Assembly (NCBI GenBank): GCA_964455975.1
Contig: CAYVYP010000022.1
Location: 1-22,956 of the forward strand
DNA: 22,956 nucleotides
From: JAETTH01 sp964455975
GTDB taxonomy: Bacteria > Bacillota > Clostridia > TANB77 > CAG-508
Reading direction: 5' to 3'
Position numbers and translations under genes: made by a program. This document shows, piece by piece, positions 6,954-14,430 of the stretch; position 1 is the stretch's first letter, and every line of letters begins with the position of its first letter. The notes under the pieces were generated by a model. It searched no databases and was not told the origin of the DNA. It worked only from the letters and a program-made list of their open reading frames with translations.

Positions 6954-7418
6954 GAAAATGGTTCAAACGAATTTGCACATATGGAAATGATAGGTTCAAT
7001 TGTAAATCAATTAACAAGAGGTGTATGCCCAGAAGAAATGGAAAAAGCAGGATTAGGAGCATATTACACAGACCATGGAACAGGAGTATATCCACAATCA
7101 GCAGGAGGAATACCATTTAATGCAATGGCATTAGCTGTAAAAGGAGACCCAGTAGCAGATTTGCAAGAAGATTTAGCGGCAGAGCAAAAGGCACGTGCAA
7201 CTTATGAAAAATTAATAGATTTATGTTGTGACGATCCAGATGTACTAGATCCATTAAAATTCTTAAGAGAAAGAGAAGTAGTACACTTTCAAAGATTTGG
7301 AGAAGCATTAAGAGGTGTTCAAGATAAATTAGCAGAAAAAAAGTTTTATATGAATAATATGGCAAATACAAATTGCAATTGCAATAATAATATAAATGAT
7401 TGTAATTGCAGTAGATAA
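6954..7418 (+). pseudogene. cotJC: 5'-truncated cotJC (manganese-catalase-like spore coat protein)
   Basis: The frame reads ENGSNEFAHMEMIGSIVNQL and onward, matching CotJC/Mn-catalase proteins from the EE(F/L)AHxEM metal-ligand helix onward. Later family signatures are intact: GLGAYYTDHG, KGDPVADLQEDLAAEQKARATYE and LKFLREREVVHFQRFGEAL. About 60 N-terminal residues are missing, replaced by the recombinase element. An internal ATG at 6981 could start a 145-residue product, but without the first metal ligands and without an RBS. The C-terminus carries an Asn/Cys-rich tail (NCNCNNNINDCNC). CotJC is a mother-cell-expressed inner-coat protein. If the element can excise precisely, the gene could be restored; otherwise it is dead. 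Confidence 0.85.
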
Positions 7419-7442
7419 ATAAACTAATTAAATAGGTAGCGT

Positions 7443-7475
7443 AAAGGAAGCATTAGAGAATGCTTTCTTTTCTTA
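7443..7475 (+). terminator. Intrinsic terminator of cotJC
   Basis: AAAGGAAGCATT (7443-7454) pairs with AATGCTTTCTTT (7459-7470) around AGAG, with one G-T pair, leading into a T-rich stretch. Confidence 0.75.
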
Positions 7476-7505
7476 TAAGTATATACAGTTATTATTTAAA
7501 AAATA

Positions 7506-7534
7506 TTGATAAACCTTAACTCTTATGTTATGAT
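7506..7534 (+). promoter_or_regulatory. Promoter of the ABC exporter operon
   Basis: TTGATA (7506-7511), a 17-nt spacer and TATGAT (7529-7534), 35 nt before the ATPase start. Confidence 0.65.
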
Positions 7535-7569
7535 AAAAAACGATAAAAACATTTAAAAAGGGGAAAATA

Positions 7570-8568
7570 ATGTCATTAATAGAAGTAAAAAATTTAGTCA
7601 AAACATATAAAACAATTGAAAAAGAAAATGGATTAAAAGGCTATTTTAAAAACCTTATTCATCCAAAATATAAAGAATTTAATGCTGTAAAAGAAATTAA
7701 CTTTAATGTGGAAGAGGGCGAACTCGTAGGATATATTGGAGAAAATGGTGCAGGAAAATCAACAACAATAAAAATGTTAACTGGACTTTTAACTCCAACA
7801 TCAGGAAGTGTTGTTGTAAATGGATTAGTACCAAATAAAAATAGAATTGAAAACAATAAAAACATAGGTGCTGTATTTGGACAAAAAACTCAACTTTGGT
7901 GGGATTTACCAGTAATCGAATCTTTTCGACTAGTTAAAAAAATGTATAAAATTCCAGAGGGAGAGTATAGAAAAAATTTAAAAAAATTCACAGAAATACT
8001 TAATTTAAGTGATTTATTAGAAAAACAAGTAAAAAATTTAAGTTTAGGACAAAAAATGAGATGTGAAATTGCAATTACATTTTTACATAATCCTAAAATA
8101 GTATATTTGGATGAACCAACAATTGGATTAGATGTTTTTGTAAAAGAAAATATTAGAAAATTTATAAAAGATACAAATAAAGAAAAAAAGACAACGGTAA
8201 TATTAACAACACATGATTTAAAAGATATAGAAGATGTTTGTGATAGAATTATATTATTAGATAAAGGTCAGATTATTTATGATGGAGAGAAACAAAAATT
8301 TAAGGATATATATGGAAAGTATATAATAGCAGAATTTATTATAAATAATAAAATTTGTGATGTTATGGAAAAGTTACAATCAGATAATATTCAAATAATA
8401 GAAGAAAATAAAAATAAGTTAAAAGTAAAATTTAATCACGAAAAAATAAAAATAGTAAATATAATTGAAGAAATATCTAAATACTGTAAAATCGAAGATA
8501 TACACATGAAAGAATCAGAGTTAGAGGATATATTAAAAGAAATATATAGAGGAGCACACAAATGTTAA
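7570..8568 (+). CDS. ABC-2 type transporter ATPase (COG4586-like)
   Basis: The 332-residue ATP-binding subunit has Walker A GENGAGKST (around residue 58), a Q-loop in VFGQKTQLWWDLP, signature LSLGQ followed by KMRCEIA, Walker B IVYLDEPTIGLD and the H-loop TTHD. The LWWDLP stretch after the Q-loop and the insert YFKNLIHPKYKEF near the N-terminus are typical of COG4586-type ATPases that pair with two PF06182-family permeases. The signature reads LSLGQ rather than LSGGQ, as in this subgroup. A C-terminal extension (about 245-332) resembles the regulatory tail of such exporters. RBS AAAAAGGGG precedes the ATG. Its stop overlaps the first permease start by 7 nt, so the three subunits are translationally coupled. 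The substrate is unknown. Confidence 0.92.
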   Translation: MSLIEVKNLVKTYKTIEKENGLKGYFKNLIHPKYKEFNAVKEINFNVEEGELVGYIGENGAGKSTTIKMLTGLLTPTSGSVVVNGLVPNKNRIENNKNIGAVFGQKTQLWWDLPVIESFRLVKKMYKIPEGEYRKNLKKFTEILNLSDLLEKQVKNLSLGQKMRCEIAITFLHNPKIVYLDEPTIGLDVFVKENIRKFIKDTNKEKKTTVILTTHDLKDIEDVCDRIILLDKGQIIYDGEKQKFKDIYGKYIIAEFIINNKICDVMEKLQSDNIQIIEENKNKLKVKFNHEKIKIVNIIEEISKYCKIEDIHMKESELEDILKEIYRGAHKC

Positions 8569-9353
8569 AAAGTATGTTGGCATTGGCGAAAATGCAGTTT
8601 AAACAGTATAACATATATAAATCAAATTTTTACCTATTTACATTAAATAGAATAGTAGAAGTTGTAGTATATATTTTTGTATGGCAAGCAATATATAATC
8701 AAACAGGAAATGCTGGAGGATTTACAATTACACAAATGGTTACCTATTACATTTTAGTTATTTCTTTAAGTGCTATTTCAACTTGGGGTATAAATGAAGA
8801 TATGGCTCATTCTATAAGAACTGGAAGAATTAATAAAGAATTATTAAATCCAATTACATATTTTCAATATTATTTTGGAATAAATTTAGGAGAATTACTT
8901 TTTGCATTAGTAATTGGCATAGCAACATTTATAATTTGTGGCATTTTTTGGACATTTTCATTACCAATAAATATACAAAATTTTATATTATTTATAACAG
9001 TGATTTTGTTAGGAATACTAATAACTTTTTCTTTACAGATGATAGTGGGAACTATTGGATTTTATACAAATTCTATATGGGGTATGCAAATATTAAGAAA
9101 ATCAGTGATATCAATATTTTCTGGAATAATAGCACCACTTACATTATTTCCAATATGGTTTCAAAATATGGCAAATATATTACCATTTAAAGAATTAATC
9201 TATGTTCCAATAAATATATGGTTAGGGCAAGTATCAACAAATGAAATAATTTTTTCAATAGCAAAACAAATAATATGGGGAATTATTTTGTATGTAATTG
9301 CAAAAAAATTCTTTAATCATGCGGTAAAGAAAATAACAATAAATGGAGGATAA
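8562..9353 (+). CDS. ABC-2 family permease, first subunit (COG4587-like)
   Basis: This 263-residue integral membrane protein has about six hydrophobic helices. The N-terminal cytoplasmic helix and the SIRTGRINKELLNPI loop after the second helix are characteristic of PF06182 ABC-2 permeases; the analogous loop in the partner protein reads IREGDFDKILLRPV. It starts inside the end of the ATPase gene (7-nt overlap), with a GGAG in the ATPase coding region acting as RBS. It is expected to form a heterodimeric channel with the next gene product, driven by the upstream ATPase. Transported compounds for this family are largely unassigned; drug, lipid or peptide export are all possible. Confidence 0.88.
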   Translation: MLKSMLALAKMQFKQYNIYKSNFYLFTLNRIVEVVVYIFVWQAIYNQTGNAGGFTITQMVTYYILVISLSAISTWGINEDMAHSIRTGRINKELLNPITYFQYYFGINLGELLFALVIGIATFIICGIFWTFSLPINIQNFILFITVILLGILITFSLQMIVGTIGFYTNSIWGMQILRKSVISIFSGIIAPLTLFPIWFQNMANILPFKELIYVPINIWLGQVSTNEIIFSIAKQIIWGIILYVIAKKFFNHAVKKITINGG

Positions 9354-9354
9354 A

Positions 9355-10149
9355 ATGTCAAAAATAATAGATAATATAAGCTTGTATATATCATTTTTAA
9401 AAGCATCATTAAAAGAAATGCTAATATATAGAATAGATTGTATTGTTGGAATGATATCACAAATTGTTACACAATTAGTTGAAATTATATTTATTTTTAT
9501 TGTATTTCAGAATACAGAAAATTTGGCTGGCTGGAATTTTAAACAAATTTTATTATTATATGGAATAACATTAATTTCTATTGGAATTTCTGATTTTTGT
9601 TTTGATGCATTATATGATATAGGACCTAAATATATAAGAGAGGGAGATTTTGATAAAATTTTGTTAAGACCTGTTCATCCATTAATATCAATAATAGGAA
9701 ATTCAAAAGAATTTACATCCTTAGGGTATTTAGGATTAGGACTAGCTATTACCGTTATAATGTTATATCAACTTGCTATACCAATTACTTTTTTGTTAAT
9801 ATTAAAAATAGTATTTTTTAGTATAATTGGAGCTTGTATTATAGGTGCAATTAATACAATATTTAGCATTTCATCGTTTTGGACATATCACTCAAATGAA
9901 ATAATTTGGTCATTTTATAAAATATATACATTTGCACAATATCCAATAGATATATATAATAAATTTATAAAAATATTAATAACTGTTATATTACCGTTTG
10001 CATTTGTTGCTTATTATCCAACAATGGATTATTTAGGATTTAATAGTTATATTATATATTTATCTCCATTAATTGCCATCATTTTGTGGATAATAGCAAT
10101 TAAGTTATGGAATTTTGCATTAAATAAATATAGAAGTACTGGAAATTAA
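9355..10149 (+). CDS. ABC-2 family permease, second subunit (COG3694-like)
   Basis: The second PF06182-type permease is about 264 residues with six predicted helices and the signature loop YIREGDFDKILLRPVHP. I place the start at ATG 9355, 5 nt after GGAGG (9345-9349). An in-frame ATG at 9343 would overlap that RBS and is less likely. It begins 1 nt after the first permease stop (9353). With the two preceding genes it forms a complete exporter. The whole operon lies between two cotJC 3' fragments, so it may have been brought here or trapped by a duplication. Confidence 0.87.
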   Translation: MSKIIDNISLYISFLKASLKEMLIYRIDCIVGMISQIVTQLVEIIFIFIVFQNTENLAGWNFKQILLLYGITLISIGISDFCFDALYDIGPKYIREGDFDKILLRPVHPLISIIGNSKEFTSLGYLGLGLAITVIMLYQLAIPITFLLILKIVFFSIIGACIIGAINTIFSISSFWTYHSNEIIWSFYKIYTFAQYPIDIYNKFIKILITVILPFAFVAYYPTMDYLGFNSYIIYLSPLIAIILWIIAIKLWNFALNKYRSTGN

Positions 10150-10209
10150 TATTTTATACTTATAATTTTTAAAAGATGCATTTTTTTATCATTTATCTGT
10201 TCCATATCT

Positions 10210-10243
10210 TTAAACTCGCTATAACCTACTAGTATTATATAGC
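10210..10243 (+). promoter_or_regulatory. Weak promoter with flanking inverted repeat
   Basis: TTAAAC (10210-10215), 17 nt, then TATTAT (10233-10238). Arms GCTATA (10219-10224) and TATAGC (10238-10243) enclose the spacer and overlap the -10. It would drive the short ORF at 10269. The -35 match is poor. Confidence 0.3.
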
Positions 10244-10268
10244 TAATAAAAACAAAAGGAGAAGATTT

Positions 10269-10382
10269 ATGAATAAACCTATTATAGGAATTGACTCAAA
10301 ACATTATGCTATCTATAAGACAAATAAGATAGATACATTTATAAGAGATGAAGTAAAACAAGCATTTGGAATGTTAAATTAA
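10269..10382 (+). CDS. 37-residue ORF, probably a truncated gene start
   Basis: ATG at 10269 follows a good AAAGGAG (10256-10262) and encodes MNKPIIGIDSKHYAIYKTNK followed by 17 more residues. The stop TAA (10380-10382) abuts the cotJC remnant that begins at 10383. A proper RBS in front of an ORF ending exactly at a gene-fragment junction suggests the 5' end of a longer gene, cut by the same deletion that removed the cotJC 5' part. I do not recognise the family. A genuine short peptide gene is the alternative. Confidence 0.4.
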   Translation: MNKPIIGIDSKHYAIYKTNKIDTFIRDEVKQAFGMLN

Positions 10383-10488
10383 AAAGCACGTGCAACTTAT
10401 GAAAAATTAATTGATTTATGCAGAAAAAAAGTTTTATATGAATACAAACAGTTGTCATAACAATATGAATAATTGTAGTAATTGCTAG
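10383..10488 (+). pseudogene. cotJC: Second cotJC remnant, internally deleted
   Basis: Bases 10386-10420 match 7191-7225 of the first cotJC copy at 34 of 35 positions (ARATYEKLIDL), and 10420-10443 match 7332-7355 exactly. The 106 bases between are missing, a non-multiple of three, so the frame is broken. After the match comes an Asn/Cys-rich tail (NTNSCHNNMNNCSNC, stop TAG 10486-10488), different in detail from copy one. It is therefore the 3' end of a distinct cotJC-like gene rather than a recent exact copy. The 5' part is absent. Confidence 0.8.
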
Positions 10489-10492
10489 AAAT

Positions 10493-10528
10493 AAAAAATA
10501 AGTACTATCAAATAGTGCTTATTTTTTT
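10493..10528 (+). terminator. Intrinsic terminator
   Basis: The AAAATAAGTACTAT arm ending at 10508 pairs with ATAGTGCTTATTTT starting at 10512 (one G-T pair, CAA loop), followed by a T tract. It ends the second cotJC remnant. Confidence 0.75.
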
Positions 10529-10624
10529 ATATTATGATATAATATGAAAAAACTATAAAGCAGTGTCATTTTAAAGTCATTTATAAATGATAAATTTATA
10601 TAAAAATAATATAATGGTGGTAAG

Positions 10625-11662
10625 ATGAAAAAAACAATAAGAAATTTAGTAATATTTATTTTATTAATAGTACTAACGTTTACTATAATACTAAAGGACC
10701 AAGATATATCTGAAATATTTAATATAGTAGCAAATGCAAAAAAAGAATTTTTAATAATTGCAATAATAGCAATGTGCATATATGTACTATGTGAATCTAT
10801 AAATGTAAGAAGAACTCTAAAGGCTCTAGGAGAAAAAACAAGTATTTTAAAAAATATTAAATATACTCTAATAGGTTTCTTTTTTAGTGCAATAACTCCA
10901 GCTGCAAGTGGAGGTCAACCTATGGAAATATATTATATGCATAAAGATAACATATCTGTTGCACATTCTACACTAGCACTTTTAATGCAACTTTGTAGTG
11001 TTCAGATAGTTACAATTACATTTGCAATAATTAGTGTGATTTTAAATTTTCAAATTGTAAGTAATGGATTAATATATTTATTTATACTTGGGATAGGGTT
11101 AAATTTAACTGCTTTACTATTATTTGTAATAGCAATATTTTCAAAAAGATTATCAATAGGATTAATAAAATTCACTGTAAAAGTTCTAAAGTTTTTTAAA
11201 GTACAAAATATTGAAAATAAACAATTAAAATTAGAAAATGAATTAGAGAAATATCAAGAAAGTGCAATATATATAAAAAATAATAAATTAGTAATGATAA
11301 AAACATTATTAACTACTGCTATTCAAATTATAGTTTATTTTAGTGTTCCATATTGGGTATATTGTGCATTTGGATTTGGAGAATATAATATTTTTCAAAT
11401 TATAATGTTACAATCAATTTTATATGCAACAGTATCTGGAATACCATCGCCAGGAGCTGTAGGAGTAAGTGAAGGTGGATTTATAGAAATTTTTAAAAAT
11501 GTATTTCCTACTACAATGATGAGTAGTGCAATGTTACTAAATAGGGGAATAAGTTTTTATTTACTTGTAATAGTTAGTGGAATAATAGTTACTATAAATA
11601 CATTTAAAAGCAAAAAAAATGAAAAATCTCAAACTATTTTAGAAAATAAAGAGGGTATGTAA
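10625..11662 (+). CDS. MprF/AglD-type flippase-like membrane protein (LPG_synthase_TM, PF03706)
   Basis: This 345-residue polytopic membrane protein has about eight helices. Family hallmarks are visible: FFFSAITPAASGGQPMEIYYM (about residues 86-106) and a second conserved block SGIPSPGAVGVSEGGF (about 273-288). It corresponds to the membrane half of MprF without the aminoacyl-transferase half, a stand-alone form often found beside glycosyltransferases. It is expected to act in the cytoplasmic membrane, moving or accommodating (glyco)lipids; the exact substrate is unknown. Start ATG 10625 follows GGTGG. It is upstream of two GT8 enzymes and two acyltransferases on the same strand, 72 nt from the first, supporting a joint role in making and flipping a surface glycolipid. 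Confidence 0.87.
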   Translation: MKKTIRNLVIFILLIVLTFTIILKDQDISEIFNIVANAKKEFLIIAIIAMCIYVLCESINVRRTLKALGEKTSILKNIKYTLIGFFFSAITPAASGGQPMEIYYMHKDNISVAHSTLALLMQLCSVQIVTITFAIISVILNFQIVSNGLIYLFILGIGLNLTALLLFVIAIFSKRLSIGLIKFTVKVLKFFKVQNIENKQLKLENELEKYQESAIYIKNNKLVMIKTLLTTAIQIIVYFSVPYWVYCAFGFGEYNIFQIIMLQSILYATVSGIPSPGAVGVSEGGFIEIFKNVFPTTMMSSAMLLNRGISFYLLVIVSGIIVTINTFKSKKNEKSQTILENKEGM

Positions 11663-11666
11663 TTAG

Positions 11667-11695
11667 TTGAAAATTATTTGCTTTTATGATAATAT
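11667..11695 (+). promoter_or_regulatory. Promoter of the glycosyltransferase-acyltransferase genes
   Basis: TTGAAA (11667-11672), 17-nt spacer, TAATAT (11690-11695), located just after the flippase-like gene. The four enzyme-coding units downstream may therefore have their own transcript. Confidence 0.55.
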
Positions 11696-11734
11696 ATTAA
11701 TCAATAAAAAGTATTTTTAAGGGGAATTATAAAT

Positions 11735-12610
11735 ATGGAAAAAGAAAAAAGCACTAATTATAGTACAATAAATTTACTTTTATGTGGGAATAAAAAGGTA
11801 TTTGATGGAGCTCTTACAGAATTAATATCAATTACAAATAAGACAAGACATACTATAAAATGCTATATTTTTACAATGGATATTTCAAGGTTAAAACCAG
11901 ATTATACATGTATAACAAATGAGCAAATAGACTTTTTAAATAATGTAATTAAATCAAAAAAAGCAGATAATGAAGTAATAAAAATTGATGTTACAAATTT
12001 ATATGAAAAAGAGTTTGCAAACTGTAAAAATGAAAATGCATATTGTACACCATATACATTATTAAGATTGTTAGCTGATGAAGTTCCTAATATTCCAGAT
12101 AAGATCTTATATTTAGATATTGATATGATGGTAGCAGATGATATTGCAAAATTGTACAATACAGATATTTCAGATTATGAATATGCAGCAGTAAGAGAAA
12201 AATATGGTTCTAAAATAATAAGACCAGATTATATAAATGCAGGAATGCTTTTATTAAATATGAAAAAAATAAAAGAAACAAAATTACTTGAAAAAGCTAG
12301 AGATTTAATAAAAAATAAAAAAATGTTATTTGCAGACCAAGATGCAATATTTAGAACAACAACAAAGAAATTACTACTTCCAAGAAAATATAATGAACAA
12401 TCAAAATTTAATAAAAAAGATACAGTTATCTGTCACTTCTGTAAAAGACTTTTAATATTTCCATATCCACGTACAGAAAATTATAAACAATGGAATGTAG
12501 AAGAAGTACATAAAATATTAAAGTGCCATAGCTTTGATGATGACTTAAATGAATATTTAAAATTAAAAAAGGAATATAACTATAAAATGGGGGATAAAAT
12601 AAATGAATAA
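11735..12610 (+). CDS. Glycosyltransferase family 8 protein
   Basis: This 291-residue GT8-type enzyme has the nucleotide-sugar/metal motif DID at residues 128-130 in KILYLDIDMMV, then the conserved INAGMLLLNMKKI block and DQDAIF. It lacks a signal peptide or membrane helix, so it acts on the cytosolic side. Retaining GT8 enzymes transfer glucose or galactose from UDP-sugars; the acceptor is not deducible. AAGGGG (11719-11724) is the RBS. It overlaps the next GT8 gene by 8 nt (ATG at 12603 before its TAA at 12608-12610), which argues for coupled translation and for the two enzymes working in sequence on one product. Confidence 0.87.
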   Translation: MEKEKSTNYSTINLLLCGNKKVFDGALTELISITNKTRHTIKCYIFTMDISRLKPDYTCITNEQIDFLNNVIKSKKADNEVIKIDVTNLYEKEFANCKNENAYCTPYTLLRLLADEVPNIPDKILYLDIDMMVADDIAKLYNTDISDYEYAAVREKYGSKIIRPDYINAGMLLLNMKKIKETKLLEKARDLIKNKKMLFADQDAIFRTTTKKLLLPRKYNEQSKFNKKDTVICHFCKRLLIFPYPRTENYKQWNVEEVHKILKCHSFDDDLNEYLKLKKEYNYKMGDKINE

Positions 12611-13349
12611 ACAAACAAAGCAAATTCCAATATTTTTTGCAGTAGATGATGGGTATATGCCATTTTTGGCAGTTGCAATTCAATCATTAATAGAAAATTC
12701 ATCTATTGATAATTATTACGTAATAAAAGTATTATATACTAGTATAACTGAAGAAAATCAGAAAAAAATATTAAAGTATGAAAAAGAAAATGTAAGTATA
12801 GAATTTGTAGACTTAAATTATTATATAGAAAAAATAAAAGATAAACTATATACTCGTGATTATTATTCTAAAACAACATATTTTAGATTATTTATACCAA
12901 ATTTGTATCCACAATATGATAAAGCATTATATTTAGATAGTGATATTGTAATTTTATCAGATATTGCTAATTTTTATAATGAAGACATAGGAAATAATTT
13001 GGTTGCAGGAGTTCCAGATGATGTTATTCAAAATATAAAAGTATTTCAAGAATATGCTGAAAAAGTAGTTGGAGTAGCAGACTATAGAAATTATTTTAAT
13101 GCAGGAGTTTTATTAATGAATTTAGATGAACTTAGAAAATTTAAGTTCCAAGAAAAATTCATATATTCATTAGAAAAAATAAAATTTGCAGTAGCACAAG
13201 ATCAAGATTATTTAAATAGATTGTGTAAAGGAAGAGTAAAATTATTAGATATTGGTTGGAATAGAATGCCAATGCCAACAGATAAAATAAAGCAGGAAGA
13301 TATAAAATTAATCCATTACAATTTAGGATATAAACCATGGCATTTTTGA
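12603..13349 (+). CDS. GT8 glycosyltransferase, N-terminal part of a frameshifted GT8-PlsC fusion
   Basis: The GT8 domain has FFAVDDGYMPFLAVAIQSL at the N-terminus (10-28), DSD at residues 112-114 in ALYLDSDIV, FNAGVLLMNL, AQDQDYLN and the C-terminal IHYNLGYKPWHF. The frame stops at TGA (13347-13349) in the middle of the family's C-terminal motif. If one T of the T5 run (13343-13347) is ignored, it continues as HFEDILYKEYFWKYAQKT, the normal GT8 ending, and runs without a stop into the acyltransferase domain. The native product is therefore a single protein of about 608 residues. As written it lacks only the last segment of the GT8 domain. Possible causes are sequencing error, a phase-variable T run, or +1 recoding at TTT-TGA. 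Confidence 0.85.
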   Translation: MNKQTKQIPIFFAVDDGYMPFLAVAIQSLIENSSIDNYYVIKVLYTSITEENQKKILKYEKENVSIEFVDLNYYIEKIKDKLYTRDYYSKTTYFRLFIPNLYPQYDKALYLDSDIVILSDIANFYNEDIGNNLVAGVPDDVIQNIKVFQEYAEKVVGVADYRNYFNAGVLLMNLDELRKFKFQEKFIYSLEKIKFAVAQDQDYLNRLCKGRVKLLDIGWNRMPMPTDKIKQEDIKLIHYNLGYKPWHF

Positions 13350-14430
13350 AGATATTCTATACAAAGAATATTTTTGGAAATATGCACAAAAAACAGAATA
13401 TTTTGATGTAATACAAAAAATAAAGGAAAATTATACAGAAGAAGAAAGATTTAAAACAATGGAGGATGATAAAAGATTAAGACAGCTTGCACAAATGGAA
13501 TCAGACTGTGTTGGAGATGATAGAAAAAATAGGGAAAAAATAATGAAGAATCAAATTGTAGAAAAAGATAAAGAAAGATTAGAAATATTAGAAAAAATAG
13601 AAAAATTAGAAAGAGAAGGACGTTTTGATGTAGATGCAGAAAAAGATCCTCCCACAATAATATTAACGCCAGATAAAGTGGATTATTTAAAAACAAGCAA
13701 AAAAAGTAAGTTTAAGGCAAAAGTTGCAAATAAAATAGGAGAAAAGTTTCTTGAAGAGTTATTTAAAAACAATAAATTAATTATAAAACAAATAAATGGA
13801 ATTGAAAATCTAAATGGAATTACAGGAGGAGCATTAATAACATGTAATCACTTTAATCCATTTGATTCATTTGCAGTAGAGAAAGTTTTTAGACTATCTG
13901 GAGAAGATAAAACTAGAAAATTATATAAAGTAATAAGAGAAGGAAATTATACTAACTTTCCAGGGTTTTATGGATTTTTATTTAGAAATTGTGATACATT
14001 GCCATTAAGCTCTAATAAAAAAACTATGATAGAATTTATAAAAGCAGTAAAAAATATTTTAAATAATGGAGATTTTATATTAATATATCCAGAACAAAGT
14101 TTATGGTGGAATTATAAGAAACCAAAGCCTTTAAAAAATGGAGCATATAAATTGGCTGCCAAAAATAATGTTCCAATTATTCCAATATTTATAACAATGC
14201 AAGATAGTGAAGTTATCGGAAAAGATGGTTTTCCAGTACAAGAATATATAGTTAATATAGAAAAACCAATTTATCCAGATGAAAATTTATCAGAAAAAGA
14301 AAATACAGATATAATGAAGCAAAAGAATTTTAAAATTTGGAAAGAAATATATGAAAATTTTTATAAGATACCACTAGAATATACAACAGTAAATAAAGAA
14401 GAAATAAAGGAATTTGTATATGAAAAATAA
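13350..14430 (+). CDS. PlsC-type acyltransferase, C-terminal part of the GT8-PlsC fusion
   Basis: The frame is open from the shift point, giving the GT8 tail, then a charged coiled-coil linker (DRKNREKIMKNQIVEKDKER region) and a PlsC-like domain. The domain has NHFNPFD, the catalytic NHx4D motif (His about 416 and Asp about 421 of the fusion), and the substrate block YPEQSLWW near 14090 with KPLKNGAYKLAAKNNVPIIPI. PlsC enzymes acylate glycerophospholipid-type acceptors at the membrane face. An ATG at 13459 could start a separate 323-residue protein, but it has no convincing RBS and lies inside conserved, continuous coding sequence. That favours a fusion over two genes. The next gene overlaps its end by 11 nt. 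Confidence 0.83.

Noticed and set aside
6960..6980. T-loop-like GGTTCAAACG as a tRNA end used for integration
   Set aside because: No acceptor stem or CCA-like partner and no cloverleaf; it reads as cotJC codons GSNEFAH.
13459..13461. Independent start codon for the acyltransferase at 13459
   Set aside because: No good RBS, and the upstream sequence in the same frame encodes the conserved GT8 C-terminus, so it is internal to a fusion.
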